A stretch of 64,000 nucleotides of DNA from Amoebidium appalachense (Eukaryota; Ichthyosporea): contig CAVNZM010000004.1 of the NCBI GenBank assembly GCA_963693365.1, positions 4,154,001 through 4,218,000 of the forward strand, given 5' to 3'. A program made the translations under genes and the position numbers. Positions 11,369-30,484 of this stretch are shown here, piece by piece. Every line of letters starts with the position of its first letter. The stretch's first letter is position 1. Under the pieces are notes generated by a model. It did no database searches. It worked only from the letters and a program-made list of their open reading frames with translations, and was not told the DNA's origin.

Positions 11369-13071
11369 ATGGCTGTTCTAACCAAGTCCTATAAGGTGGT
11401 GGTGGTGGGTGCCGGCTCTGGTGGGTTGGCCGTCGCGGCTGCCCTTGGCCGGCGCCTTGGTAAAGGAAACGTGGCGGTGGTGGACGACTCCAAGACACAC
11501 TACTACCAGCCCCTGTGGACTCTGGTGAGTCTAGATCTCTTTTGAACTCTGTTCTTTTTCAGCATTTCCGTAAATTGCTCTTTATATTTGGCATTTGCAC
11601 GCCTGGTTTTTGTGAATGATTATGAAGTGTGTGGGTGGCCACTTTTACCCATAGTATAGTTGAATTTGTGGACACGTTTTGTGCAGGCTGGCCCTCGTAA
11701 ATTTTATGGGCATGCTAATGACTACTTCTAGGGCTGTAGCGAAGGAAGAAGTGTGCAAGAATGAATGGTGAAATTGCGTAGTGGCTTAGTTCTATAAGAA
11801 CGTGACTACCCATCACCTGCATGCTAATGACTACTTCTAGGGCTGTAGCGAAGGAAGAAGTGTGCAAGAATGAATGGTGAAATTGTGTAGTGGCTTAGTT
11901 CTATAAGAACGTGACTACCATCACCTCACCTTACAGACAACTAACTTATTGGTTTTCTTTTTCCCTTTTCCAATGTAGGTCGGTGGTGGCCTGAAGAAAG
12001 TGGAGGACTCTGCCAGGTCCATGGAGTCCGTCATGTCACGTGATGTGGACTGGCTTAAGACCAAGGCTGCTGGCTTCATGCCGGAGGAAAACACAGTGGT
12101 CACCGCTTCGGGCGACAAGGTGTGTGTGTCATGTTTCTTCTTTCAATTGTGGCACAGTCACATTATTTATATTGGGTATCTCTCTGTAGATAGTGTCGGT
12201 TGTAGATTAGATGTAGAATGGTTTTTTTTTGCTGCAGTCTCTCTTTCTCCCTCCCTCCTTCATTCATTCACTCACTCACACAGGCACACACAAACACACT
12301 CTCTCTCTTCTCCCCCTCTATCTCCCCCTCCCCCTCTCCCACAGAGTCTCTCGTGTGTTTTTGTGTGTTTGTGGGTGTACGTTTGTGAATGTGTGTGTGT
12401 GCTACACACCCTGGGTGCATGCGTGTGTGGGTGCACGACCGGCATACACCTTTTAACACTTCCTTTTTCCTCTTGTGCAGGTCAAATACGATCACCTCGT
12501 TGTTGCCACCGGTGTCCAGATCGACTGGCACATGATCGACGGGCTCAAAGACGCCCTCGAGGCAAACAGTGTCGTCAGCAACTACTCGCCCAAATACGTC
12601 ACAAACACATTCCAGCACATTAACTCTCTGCAGAACGGTAACGCAATCTTCACATTCCCCTCGTCCCCCGTCAAATGCGCCGGCGCCCCCCAGAAGATTA
12701 TGTACATGGCGGAGCATAACTTCCGCAACCGCGGCGTACGGGACAATGTCAACGTGATGTTTAACCACGCAGGCGACAAGATTTTCGGCGTTGCGAAATA
12801 CGCCAAAACTCTGGCTAAGATTTGTGAGGACCGGAAAATCGAGCTGAATTTCGCCCGCGATCTGGTTGCCGTGCGCCACGCTTCCAAGGAGGGTGTGTTT
12901 AAGAATTTGAAGACGGGTCAGGAGGAAGTGTTCAAGTATGACTTCATGCACGTTACCCCTCACATGGGCCCCATTGAGATCATGAAGGGCTCCCCCATCG
13001 CCAACGCCGCGGGCTGGGTCGATGTCAACCCTGCCACTCTGCAGCACGCAAAGTATGTACACTGTTTCTTA

Positions 13072-13119
<48 letters not shown>

Positions 13120-14314
13120 GGGAAGGGAGGGGGCGGGAAAGTGAGTGCGGGGGGAAGAGGGGTGAAAACGAGAGACTGCAAGCAAGCACAGGGGGGAAGG
13201 AATGCATTAGGTTTGGAAGCAAGCCCTCCGGAAGGGGGGGGGGGGGGGTGGGAGGGGAGAGGCCGGGGTAGGGACAGACGTAACAATATGGAGATGGGCA
13301 GGAGGTGTAGGGGCAGGAAGAGAATGGTGGGAGTGGGGGGAAGGGGGAGGATCCATGTTCGGGAAAATACAGAACTTCAGGGTGTTCGTTTTCTATTCTG
13401 CTCCCTCGGCCTCTCTCTTTTTCTCTGCTGTTCTCTCCCCTCTTTCTCTCTTTCTCTCCTCTCTCCTCAGGGTGTTCGCCTTCTGTTCTGCTCCCTCGGC
13501 CTCTCTCTCTTTCTCTGCTGTTCTCTCCTCTCGTTCTGCTCCCTCGGCTTCTCTCTCTTTCTCTGCTGTTCTCTCCTCTTTCTCTCTCTCTCCTCTCTCC
13601 TCTCTCTCTCTCTCCCCCCCTCAACCTCTCCCTCTCCCTCCCTCCCCTCCGAGCTCTCTCTACTCCCCCTCCCCTCCCCTCCCCCTCCCCCTCCCCCCCA
13701 CCTCTCGCTCTCTCCTCCTCCCCCTCCCCCCCCTCCTCTTCCTTTTTTTCTTTTCCTTTTTCTTTTTCCCCCCCCCTTTTTCCTTCCCTTTCTTTCTTTC
13801 TTTCTTTCTTTTTTTTTTAGTGGGTTGGTGTGTGTGTGTGTGTGTGTTTGTGGGGGGGGGGGGGGAGGGGGGAGGGGGGAATTATTTAACAGGGACTTGA
13901 GAAAACAGCATGCTAACCGCCCTTACCCCCCACCACAGGTATGAGAACATCTTTGCCCTCGGTGACTGCACCAGCGCCCCCACCAGCAAAACCGCCGCCG
14001 CCATCAGCAGCCAAAACATGGTCGTGCGCCGCAACCTGCTGGCCCACATGCAGGGAAAACCCATGCCCGAGATATACGATGGATATACCTCGTGCCCCCT
14101 CGTCACTGGATACGGCGAGCTCATTTTGGCAGAGTTCGATTATGATGGGAAGCCGCTTGAGACGTTCCCTGTCGATCAGGGTATCCCCCGGCGCATCATG
14201 TACCACCTTAAGAAGGATCTTATGCCCCCCATGTATTGGTATGGTCTGCTTAACGGGTATTGGAATGGGCCTAAGCTCATGCGCAAGCTCCTCAAGTTTG
14301 ACCCCATGGCCTAG
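11369..14314 (+). CDS. SQOR: Sulfide:quinone oxidoreductase
   Basis: Four exons, 11369-11524, 11979-12119, 12481-13052 and 13939-14314, give 414 residues with consistent phases. The product is an FAD disulfide oxidoreductase that oxidises sulfide, passes electrons to quinone and gives a persulfide. The N-terminal Rossmann motif is VVVGAGSGG (residues about 11-19). The two cysteines that align with the redox pair of the eukaryotic enzyme are C165 (in KCAGAPQK) and C342 (in GYTSCPLVTGY). The second nucleotide-binding motif is ALGDCTSAPTSKTAAA (from about residue 296). The C-terminal YWYGLLNGYWNGP segment is typical of the family. The start is fixed by an in-frame TAA at 11339-11341 with no acceptor AG between, so only seven residues precede the FAD fold and no presequence is visible. 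Intron 1 holds a 109-bp tandem duplication; intron 3 holds (TG)n and a long polypyrimidine tract. The gene is divergent from the persulfide dioxygenase. Confidence 0.95.
11711..11926. repeat. Tandem duplication, 109-bp unit, in SQOR intron 1
   Basis: The segment starting CATGCTAATGACTACTTCTA recurs 109 bases later with only a couple of differences. Both copies are intronic and end just before the polypyrimidine tract of the exon 2 acceptor. Confidence 0.95.
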
Positions 14315-18915
<4,601 letters not shown>

Positions 18916-20067
18916 ATGTCAACGACGCCCACAATTACTGGGTTGCCTCCTCAGTTAGTTACTACACCTAGGTTAGGGGCTGGTTTAAGGAATAGAGAGG
19001 GCGCAGGCGAAAATTCAAAAGATTCTGGTTCATCGGGTTATAGTGATAACAACGGCAAGATGATGCGAGATGATAACGTGTACATTGGGAGTAGCACTTC
19101 ACACGATGACTGGGAATGGAAAGGTAATAAATGATCCTGGTTGAATGGGATGGGTAGAAGTGGGATCTGAAAGGGCCCAGCTGTTATTACAAATAGGCTT
19201 ATAGGTGGTGGCATGTGCTTGTGTGCTTGGCTTGAACAGGACACTTTAGGGTTGTGATCATCGCCTGGGTTTTGGCTGTGCTAGCCATAGGCCATCACCG
19301 AGGTCTGCATCCATGCTTGTGACAGTAAGAGGAGACGACGATGTCCACTTGCTCTGCTGTTTGCTGTGCCTAGAAACATATGGGTGGAATGGCGTTTCGC
19401 CTGTACAATAACACATATGAAACTGTGCTGGAATAGCGCTTTGTGTCTGTTCCGCAAACGGGTTGAAACTCCAAGCGTACGCTGCATACCTTGGGGTTGG
19501 GATGTGTGTGCTTGTGGGAGATTTCTTTTTTTACAACAGTGTTTAAGCTTGTTTAACAGTAGTGAGCAAAATCGTGGTTTTGCTCTGTGCCCACAGCCAG
19601 GCCTCACATTGCACCGTGGCGATTTATCACGGCAGAATCGATTGGCAAGAAACCATTGAAAACCGACGAGACTATTCTCTGCACGTCTGGAATCCCTCCA
19701 GTTGTCCGATGGCATTTGTACATCGCGTTAGATACACTTTGACAAATATTCAGTCTTACTCGCAAGATCTCGAGAGTTGGTAACATGTGATCATTACCCT
19801 CAGAGCTGCGACCACAGATCGATGAAGAGCTTTTTTTCAAGGAGCACAAGCGAGCCGAGCGCACAACAGAACGAGGGTTGTGGTGGAGCTTGAAGGAGAC
19901 CTTCAGACTGCCGAAGGATCCAGAAGAATGGGAGACGTTCAAGCAAAAACGATTCCCCATTGCTCACTGGCTACCTCGCTATAAGGTGTGTGTGTGTGGG
20001 TGTGTGTGTGTGTGTGTGTCATGGTGCTACCTTATCTTTTGTCGTGCTGCTGTGACGGTGAGGGTAA

Positions 20068-20107
<40 letters not shown>

Positions 20108-21601
20108 ATGTATGTGTGTGTGTGTCATGGTGTGTACAGGTGCTACCTTATCTTTAGAATCTGTCGTGCTTCTGTGACCGTGAGGGTAGAGGAGGTAATT
20201 GGTATTATCTGGAGCTTCTTTTCTCTGAACATTATTTGCATAGGCCTGGTTTGGTTCCAGTGCTTGTTATATTTCCACACAACAAAGTGATGGAAGTGTG
20301 ACTCAATGGGTTCGCTCTACATGCCCATACCCGATGTACATGTTAACTATGCAAATTTATCGTAAGCATGTGCGATATCCCCAAATTCCCTGTGAATTTT
20401 CGGTTTGGACAACTGTCGCTACCCAGTGTTCTTCAGTTCTTGCCAGTATAAAACATAAATAATCGGTTTCCATTACCACCACATTGCCGTCCGCCTTTTC
20501 GTATTTCTTTACAGAAAGAGTACCTCATACGGGATATCGTGGTGTAAAAAATCGAAAAAAAGGCTTCAGTCATCTGACTTTTCGTTTTTCTTCTACAGAA
20601 AGAATACCTTATTCCGGATATTGTCGGTGGTTTGACCATGGCCGTCGTCATTATTCCTCAGGTAACCTATTTCTCTTCTTCCTTTTCTATTTTCGTTGTA
20701 CTTGGGCATACAGTGTGGAAATAGTTGGCACATTGTTCTCTTCTCATTCTTCCTGTACTTTCCCTCCCCTGGTTTCTCTAGTTCAGAATCCCGTGGACAC
20801 TTGCAACACATGCACACCAGCCTAGACAGGGGTGGAGATGCGCGTGCACTCAAATGGCACGCGCACACGCACATACACACACCCAATTCTTACTTGACCC
20901 TCTGCGCTTTTGCTTTTCATACGTGAATGGGAACCTCGCATATGCAGACATGCATCGTCACTGTGGCACGTGACAGGCACGCACGTGCATGTTTTGACAT
21001 GCACAGGCACACAGGCAGGCACGCTTACACACACTCACACACACACACGTCTGCCTGCACCTTTGCTCACCCTCTTCCACAGGGCATTGCCTATGCCGCA
21101 CTTGCCGGCGTACCCACCCAGTACGGCCTCTACTCGTGTGTTTTCCCGCCTCTGGTCTACTTTTTCTTTGGCACGTGTGCGCAAATGTCTACGGGTAGGT
21201 CCCCTCCCCTCTGAAACAAATGCAGCTGATATGCTGAGATGGCAGAGAGAGAGAGAGAGAGTGTGTGTGTGTGTGTGCGTGTGGGCAGAGAGAGAGAGAG
21301 AGAGTGTGTGTGTGTGTGTGTATTCTTTGCTTTTTGGTTTGTGGTGGTGGGGGGGGAGGGGGTTAGAGGGTATAATTGTGTGTGGAGGGGAGGGGGGGGG
21401 AGGGGGGTACGTGTGCATGTATATTTGTTTGTGTAGGCGTGTGTGTGTTTGTGTATGTGTGTGAGGTAGGGAACAAGGTGGGGGATGGGGGGGGAGAGAG
21501 AGCAGAGAAGAAGGGAAAACACGAGATGAGTGGGGGGATTTAATACACAAACGTCCTTCACGATATGATAGATATTGTATGTGTGTCTGATCTTATGTTA
21601 A

Positions 21602-21645
<44 letters not shown>

Positions 21646-21787
21646 CAGGCGTGTCCCAGTTTGTGTGTTGAGTGTGCATGCTTGTGTCGATTTATATATG
21701 CATTTTGCCGTATCAGTCGCCTAACAAATTGTGTTTTTTTGTGCGGGTGTTGGCCCCGAAAAGCCTCTGCTGGAACATACACCACAA

Positions 21788-21832
<45 letters not shown>

Positions 21833-22088
21833 GCAAATTTTTTTGGGCTTGTGTGTTTTGTGAAACCCTAGGCAGCCACCCACCCACACGTGCACCATGC
21901 ACCGTTTTTTTTTTCTTTTCTTTTTAAGCTATTTTCCTTGGGCGTATGTATGTTATGAAACCCGAGGCAGCCACCCACCCACACGTGCACCATGCACCGT
22001 TTTATATATATATTTTTAGCATTTTCCTTGGGCGTATGTATGTTATGAAACCCGAGGCAGCCACCCACCCACACGTGCACCGTGCACC

Positions 22089-22140
<52 letters not shown>

Positions 22141-22204
22141 TTTTTAAGCATTTTCCTTGGGCTTATGTTATGAAACCCGAGGCAGCCACCCACCCACACG
22201 TGCA

Positions 22205-22247
<43 letters not shown>

Positions 22248-22342
22248 CCTTTTCTTTTTTTTTTTTTTTTTTAGCATTTTCCTTGGGCGTATGAATGAAT
22301 GAAACCCGAGGCAGCCACCCACCCACACGTGCACCATGCATC

Positions 22343-22384
<42 letters not shown>

Positions 22385-22557
22385 AGCATTTTTTTGGGCT
22401 TGCGTGTTTTGTGAAACCCTAGGTAACCACCCACCCACACGTGCACCATGCACCGTGCAAATTCTTGGCCTTACAGTGTGTTTGCAGGCGTGTTTTCCCT
22501 GGTGTCGCTGATGACCGGTGTTGAGGGAAACAAAATCGTTGGAGCTGGCCAAAGTAT

Positions 22558-22590
<33 letters not shown>

Positions 22591-22809
22591 CCCCTCCCCC
22601 CTTTAACTAAAATAAAATAGAAATAAATAAAATGTGTAATAGGTAAACTCCCCCCCCCCCCCCCCCCCCACCGCCCTCCCCCCTTTAACTAAAATAAAAT
22701 AGAAATAAATAAAATGTGTAATAGGTAAACTCCCCCCCCCCCCCCCCCACCGCCCTCCCCCCTTTAACTAAAATAAAATAGAAATAAATAAAATGTGTAA
22801 TAGGTAAAC

Positions 22810-22846
<37 letters not shown>

Positions 22847-23015
22847 ACACACACACAAAATGGTGACCAGCTACTGATCACTATGGGTAAAATAAGATAT
22901 GAAGGGAAAACGGGGGAAATAAATAACCACAACCATCACAAGCAACACGTACATGTACACACTCAGAGAGAGGCACGAAAATGCCACAAAAGGGATAAAG
23001 TAAGGCCCGTGGTGC

Positions 23016-23046
<31 letters not shown>

Positions 23047-24254
23047 GGACGCACACGCACGCACACGCACACCGTACCTACCCCACAACTTCGGATCCTC
23101 AAAAATGTAGAAAACAAAATTAGCAAGAAAGCCAGCATCAAAACTGGCTATTTTGTGCCCTAGAAAATGCAAACACACGGAAGAACAAAAATTCAAATGG
23201 CGGAAACTAAGAAAAACGAGGAGCCTATCCATTAAATCTCAGGGTCCCTGGGTTTTTCTGATCCCCCCCCCCCCCCCCCCCCCCCCCACCCACCCACCCA
23301 CCCACCCTCCTCCGCGCCCGTTTTTTCTTTTTCCCTTCCTTTTTTCCCTATTTTTTTGTTGCTATAACTAATCTGAAATGAAATCAGGCCAGCAAGTGTA
23401 CATCGACACGGTGGTTCTTCTGACGTTCTACATCGGTTTGATTCTTACCATAATGGGCATATTCAAGTTCGGTTTCGTCACCATGTTTTTGTCCGACCCT
23501 ACCATCTCCGGTTTTACGACTGGGGCTGCGGTTTTGGTACGTTGAATGCATGTTTTGGCTGCTTGCTCGCCCATACCCTTTTTCTGTGTGCAAGTGTGTG
23601 AGGTGTTTTTTCTTTTCTCTTCCATGTGTGCATGCGCCCTCGCATGATTATTAGGATAATGGGATCCCAAAGGGATGGGAGTTTCTGTCTGTTTGTTGTG
23701 GCTCTCGAAGAGCCAAATGCTTTTTTCCCTTCTCCTTCTCTTTCTTTTGTTTGTCCTTTTCTTTCTGTTTGCCTTTTACTGTTGTTTTGTTTTTTGCTTT
23801 TGGGGTTTTTTTGGTTTTTTTTTATTGGGTGGGGGGATGGGGGAGGGGGGGGGAAGGGGGGAGGGGGGCAAAGACGTATCTAACACTTAAAATACTCAAT
23901 ACGATCTGTGTCGGCATTGTGTGGCGCAACGTTATCCTGGTGTCAGTTCCACGTCATCTTTACCTCAGTAAATTAGATTATTGGCTTTTTCTATATATGG
24001 CACATATTATTGTTTTGTTTTTTTTACTTCCGAGTTTGCGTGAATACCATATAAGGAAACCCTGGGACTCTGGAGAAATGCCGACATGACTTTATAGCTT
24101 ACCTAATGGTGTGCAGATTCTTGTGAGCCAGCTGCGTCCGCTATTTGGTGTGCCCATACCCAACTACCAGGACCCATTTGCTGCCCCCCAGTCCATCGTG
24201 TTTCTGTTCAAACACATCGCAGAGACAAATGTCGCGTAGGAGCCAGCCCCCCCC

Positions 24255-24285
<31 letters not shown>

Positions 24286-25664
24286 ACACACGCGCACACC
24301 CCACCACCACCACCACTGGCACCTACTCATTACCCCCCCCTCCCCCCTCCCCTCGCCCCCCCCTTCCTCTATCATGGGCGCGGGTTAAGCTTTTTTTTGA
24401 GTACTTATGTCCACGTTTAATACCCTGTATTGCATATATCCCCCCCCCCCCCCCCCCCCCCCCAACAACAACCCAAAAAAAAAAAATACACACACACCCA
24501 TCTCCCCCTACACTGCGGGACATAAGCTAAGCGCTTTAGACTCGCCGTCTGCCTCCCTTCTGCTGTTCAGGAAATTCCCTGATAGTCAACCTCCCCCCCC
24601 CCCCCAAAAAAAAAAAAAAAAAAAAAAAAGGAAGAAGAAGAAGAAGAAGAATGAATGAATGAATGAAAAGAAAGAATGAATGAAAGGAAGGAAGGAAGAA
24701 AAGAAGAGAACCAAGGAAAGAAAATGGAAATCCAAAAGAAAGAAATGGAAACGATGACGAAAAGAAAGGATATAGAAAGACTAGAAAGAGCGGAAGAGCG
24801 AAAAAAGCCAATATAAAAGAAAAGGACAAGGAAACAAAATAGGGGAAAGAAAAAGAAAGAAAGTAAAAAAGATAGGTAGGGAAACAAAGAAAAGAAAGGC
24901 AAAAAAAAAATAACGTAAACAATATAGCGAAAAAGAAAAGCAAGAGAGGAAATCAAGAAAGAGAGAGAGGGGGAGGGGGCTGGCATCCTTCTTCCTCCCT
25001 TTTCCCGTGCCATCCCCCCCCCCCCCCCCCCCTCCCCCCCCCCTCCCTCCCTCCCTTTCCCTTTCCCCTGGTTCCTCCCCCCTCCCCCGCCCCGCCCACC
25101 CCCCTCCCCACCGAAAAAAAAAAGACAAAACAAAACAAAAACACTTACGGTTATGTATCGGCAGTGACATGATCCTCGGGTTTTGCGCTATTATTGCGCT
25201 TTTGATTCTGCGGGAGGTGAATCTTAAGCTGAAACGTTACACAAAGATCCCTATCCCCTCTGAGTTTCTGGTTGTGCTGGTGAGCACACTCATCGTCTGG
25301 CTGGCAGACTTGAAATGTGAGTCATCCCTCCCCCCCCCCCCCCCCCCCCCCCCTTCTTCCCCCCTCCCCCCTGCCCTCCGGCCCCGACACACATACACAT
25401 GTGTGCATGCACACCCGGGGCACACCTACCTACACCCCCTCCCCCCCCCCCCCCTCTTCCCTCCCCCCCTCTCCCCCACCCCCCGTTTTCCCTGGTTATG
25501 TTGCATGCGTTTTGCGCGTGTCCATGTTTTGCATATTCGCAATATGTTACCTGTTGTGCGGCTGTACTTTGTAGTGTGACGTTATCCCGTGAAACACGCA
25601 CACATGCACTTGCTTGTGCACATACGCCACATTCAACGCCCTTGGATTACTCGCACCACACACG

Positions 25665-25701
<37 letters not shown>

Positions 25702-25705
25702 CGTG

Positions 25706-25741
<36 letters not shown>

Positions 25742-26151
25742 ACACACACACGTACACACACACAACCTCCTTGCCCTCTAGTTACGCACGGACCATTGCA
25801 CGCGCGCACAGCCGCCAAGTCGGACCCGCACACACGTTCCCACCAGGCTGACACACGCATACCCACTTTCTCTACCTTACTTTCTTGCAGCGCTCGTTCT
25901 CGTGTTATTTTGCACGTGTGCCGTTTGAATTACCATCATCCGTTATTTTTTGTTGTTTTAGAAAACTAACACCCACCCTCTACAGCCAAATACGGTGTTG
26001 CAACCGTGGGGAATATCCCCAAAGGCCTCCCTGCCCCCTCTCTGCCCAACATCAGTGTACAGCCCATTGGTACAGTATGTCTCCCCCCCCCCCCCCCAAC
26101 CACCACCACCACACGCACATACTCCCCCTCTACAACACACGCACATACACA

Positions 26152-26201
<50 letters not shown>

Positions 26202-27635
26202 CACACACGCCCCCCGCGCAAGGACGGGAAACCACGCACGAACCTGTGTAGGATCTTGTAGGCTTTAAGAAGCTGCCATTTGTTATTCCTAGATATGCCC
26301 TGTACGCCATAGATGTCAGCAATCTTACTTGCTGATAATTGGCCAATTAGATACGGTCTTGCACTTCTATGTGTGACCTTTAACCAATGGTTTATCGTTG
26401 TTTCAGATGCTGTCGTCTGCGTTTCAGATCGGCATTGTTGGGTTTCTCAACTCCGTGTCTCTTGCAAAGGTACTCTCTGAGAAGCACGGCTACAAATCCA
26501 GGTATCTACCCCCCCCCCCCCCCCCCCCCCAACCCCCGCCCCCCTCCCCCCCTCCCCCACCCCCCTCCCAGCGTGTTCCCCAAAAGGCAGGCTCTGCCTC
26601 ATGATGCATATGTACTTTTTGTATATGCTTTGCAAAATCTGCACAATGTTGTCCGTCGTGAATGTGTGCTTCGTACTCGGTAATCCCCCCCCCCCCCTCC
26701 CCCCCCCCCCCCCCCCCCCCCCCGCCCGCCCCGCCCCGCCCCTTCTCCCCCCTCCTCGTGTTCAATCCCTACACACACAAACACAACTCACCCACGCATC
26801 TGCCTGTCCAGCAAGCCTCTAAATCACTAGGATGCGTGCACATGCACACAAGAACACACACAAATACACACATGCACGCGGGGACGCATGCACAAACGCA
26901 CACCCGTGGCAGGCAAACCCAACATGCCACACCCCACATACACAACTGCTCATGTATCCCAGTGTCATGCTTTTTATTCTTTTTCGCATCAGTGATTCTC
27001 TGTTCTTCTTCTTCTTTTTTTTTTAAACAGTGTGATGACACTTGTTTTCACCCCGCTTCCCCTCTGACCCACGTTTTGCTCACTGCAGTTCCAACCAAGA
27101 GCTTCTTGTGCTTGGATATCAAAATCTTATAGGCGGGTTTTTCAGGTACACCCCCCCCCCCCTCCCCCCCTCCTCTCCCAGCGCGCACACACACCTAGCA
27201 CGCTGCTCGAGTTCGTGCTTAGGCCTACCTACGACTCGAATTAGCAAGTGAAGGTTATAGGCGCATCTATGATTATCATTGCATTTATCTTTTCGGACGT
27301 TTGCTTGTATTTAACACGCATGTGAAACCCTTCTCCCCTTCCCAATGAATAATAAATGTAAAATAAAATCCATTCCCCTTGTCCCACCCCTCCCTTCTAC
27401 CCCTAATGGCATGCAAAAAACACCATCTGTTACATACACACTTGCCAATGTGAGAGGTACGGTGGATGGGGAATCTAGCCAAGCCTTTGGCGGGCCAATG
27501 CGGGATAGAACAGACATTTTTTCCGGATAGGGATAATCTTTCTGCACTTTTTGCAAGTGGACAATTTGAAATTACGGAGAGCACATGAAGGGATGGTCAC
27601 GAACCCCAGCTTTTCTTTCACAAACCACCTGCACA

Positions 27636-27700
<65 letters not shown>

Positions 27701-28161
27701 CCCCCCCCCTCCCTCTCCCCACTCCCCCTCTCCCTTCACCCGCACCCCCCGCCCCCCCCCACCCCACTTTCTCTCTCATGTTTTCTCTTTTTTTCTTTCT
27801 TTAACAACACGATCCCCTTATTTCTCCCCTTTTTCCAGCTGCCAGCCAGCCTCTGGTGCCCTTGCCCGGTCTACCCTTGCATCAGCTATGGGTGTACAGA
27901 CGCAAATCTCAAGTCTTATCACCACCGGTGTCGTCGTGGTATGTTCATCGTTCTCCCCCCACGCGCGAGAGGTTAAAGAGTCGAAACCCATGCTTTTGTG
28001 GAGGCATAGGAACCCCCCTGATGATGGGCTCTGTTCAAGTGTCTTCTGCCTGCACGCTTTATTGTTTTGATTTTATATTTCCCACGTTTGTGACGTTTTG
28101 TTGTTGCTCTTTGTTGTCTCCTCCATATCTCCAACCCTCTAACGCATACATCCCCCCCCCC

Positions 28162-28192
<31 letters not shown>

Positions 28193-28565
28193 ACCTCTCC
28201 CCCCTCCCCCTGTACTTACAACTCTGTAACTGGCGGTGTGCGTTTGTGTCTGTATTTGTGCGTGTTTGTGCTCGTGTCTATGTGTCTGTGTTGGTGTCTG
28301 TGTCTGTATATGTGTATGTGTGTGTGCGTGTATCAGACTCTACTGGTTTTTTTTTGAGTAGTCTCCATTCATAGTGAAGCTCTGGAGTTCAATATCTCAG
28401 GCTGACCCCTTCCTCCCCTCTCCCCCCCGCTTTACTATATGCACACCCACACTTGCACCCATGTCAAAGCATACACACACGTGTCCTGCTACTGTTCTTG
28501 GCCACCACCCTGTTTTTTCTCCCCAAACCCCATTGTTACATGCATATGCACGCATAGACAACAGT

Positions 28566-28623
<58 letters not shown>

Positions 28624-30025
28624 CGTGCTTCTGTTCCTGACCACCAGCTTCCGGTTTATTCCCAAGTCCGTGCTTGCCGCTATGATCATGGTGGCTCTGA
28701 GGGGTCTCTTCATGCAGGTTCACGACGCACGTAAACTCAGGCACCAATCAACGTAAGTTGTTAAAACCACTGAAAAGTAAGGTTAGAAATTAATGGTGCC
28801 TTCGTGTTGCATCGTATTGCATCGTTGGGCTGTGAGCAAATATGGTGAACGGAATAAGAACGAATGCCAGGGAGCGGTGAGTACGCAAACGGGCAAGAAA
28901 TAGCGTATGTATGATACTTTGCTTATGTCTGTCACTTCTCTTCTCGTTAGGTTTTGGGTGGGAGTGTATACGAAAACGGGCAAGAAATAGGAAAGGCATT
29001 CTGTTCATTTCTGGCACTACTCTTTCCCGTTAGGTTTTGGATGGGGGTTTGTTGAATATGCATAATGTTAAGGCATTCTGTTCATTTCTGGCACTACTCT
29101 TTCCCGTTAGGTTTTGGATGGGGGTTTGTTGAATATGCATAATGTTAAGGCGCATTGGGGATCAGAACGAAAAGAGTTTGGAATGGGGTTTTTGTGTTGT
29201 ATGGTGTTTGTTTTCCGATGCACAGGACCTGATTGGTTAACGTTTCTTGCCCACTGTCACCCAGGTCTGACTTCTTTGTGTGGGTGTGGACCTTCGTCTG
29301 CACGGTGTTGTTGGGTGTTACCTACGGCCTGATCTCCGGGTATCAACCCCCCCCCCCCACCCCGGCCCCTCCCCAACCCACCTCACACACACACACCACC
29401 ACCACCACCATCACCAGACGCCACCCCCCCCCCCCCCCCCCCCCCCCCTCCTCCCCCCCTCCCTTCCCCCCGTCCACCTCACCCCTGCCACACGCACACA
29501 CGCACACACACAGACAAACATCACCCTTGATCTCATCTGAAATTACAGTAGCTGTAAGGAGAGTAATGGTTGTGGTGTATGAGCATGTAGGTGTTGTTTT
29601 TTTGCCTTTCCATATATATTTCACTCTCCTTTTTTTTCTGGGATGGTAACGGAGGCACCTACTGAATGGTCGATAAAACATGCTATTGGCTGGATATCAC
29701 ACACCCATTTTGCTGACCATATGCCGTTATAGGGTTGCCATGGCGATGATGGTGTTTGTCTACAAGACCTCAAGGCCAAACACATCCTCCCTCGGCTGGG
29801 TCCAGGTGCATGCATTTTTTTAACTGTTAGCCATATATGGAGCGTGCACCTGTCATCTGATTGGTCATGTATGCAGTGTGCACCTATCATTGGCCATGTT
29901 TTACATATGCCTGGTTTGTGCCCTTGTCATCTGATTGGCGCCATGTATAGCGTGTGTCTTTTACCTATGCCACATATAGCATGTGCACATACCATTAGCC
30001 AACTATCGAATGTGCACTTGTCATT

Positions 30026-30080
<55 letters not shown>

Positions 30081-30348
30081 ATCCCCAATCTCCGTAGCCC
30101 CCTCTTTGTTTCCCCTTGATGCTCATCATCTGATTGGCCCACAGGGTACGGATGTCTACCGTGATCTGCGAAGAATCGCAGATCTGGAAAAGATCGAACG
30201 CTGCGTAATCTTCAGGTACCCACCTTACCCCCACCCCACCACCCTCACTTTTCTCTTTCTTCAGTTAGTGCCCAACCCCCCTCCCCCCTAGTCAAAAAAA
30301 AAAAAGGCTAACACATTCTTCAATACCCCCCCCTCTTTTTTCAGTTGT

Positions 30349-30400
<52 letters not shown>

Positions 30401-30453
30401 ACACACATAAGAAAAAAGGATAGCTAACGGTTTTTTTTCACACAGTATTTTTA

Positions 30454-30484
<31 letters not shown>

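Noticed and set aside
25589-25765. Alternating CA/TG and CG stretches considered as Z-DNA regulatory sites
   Set aside because: Such tracts occur in nearly every intron of this window, so position gives no specific support for a regulatory role.
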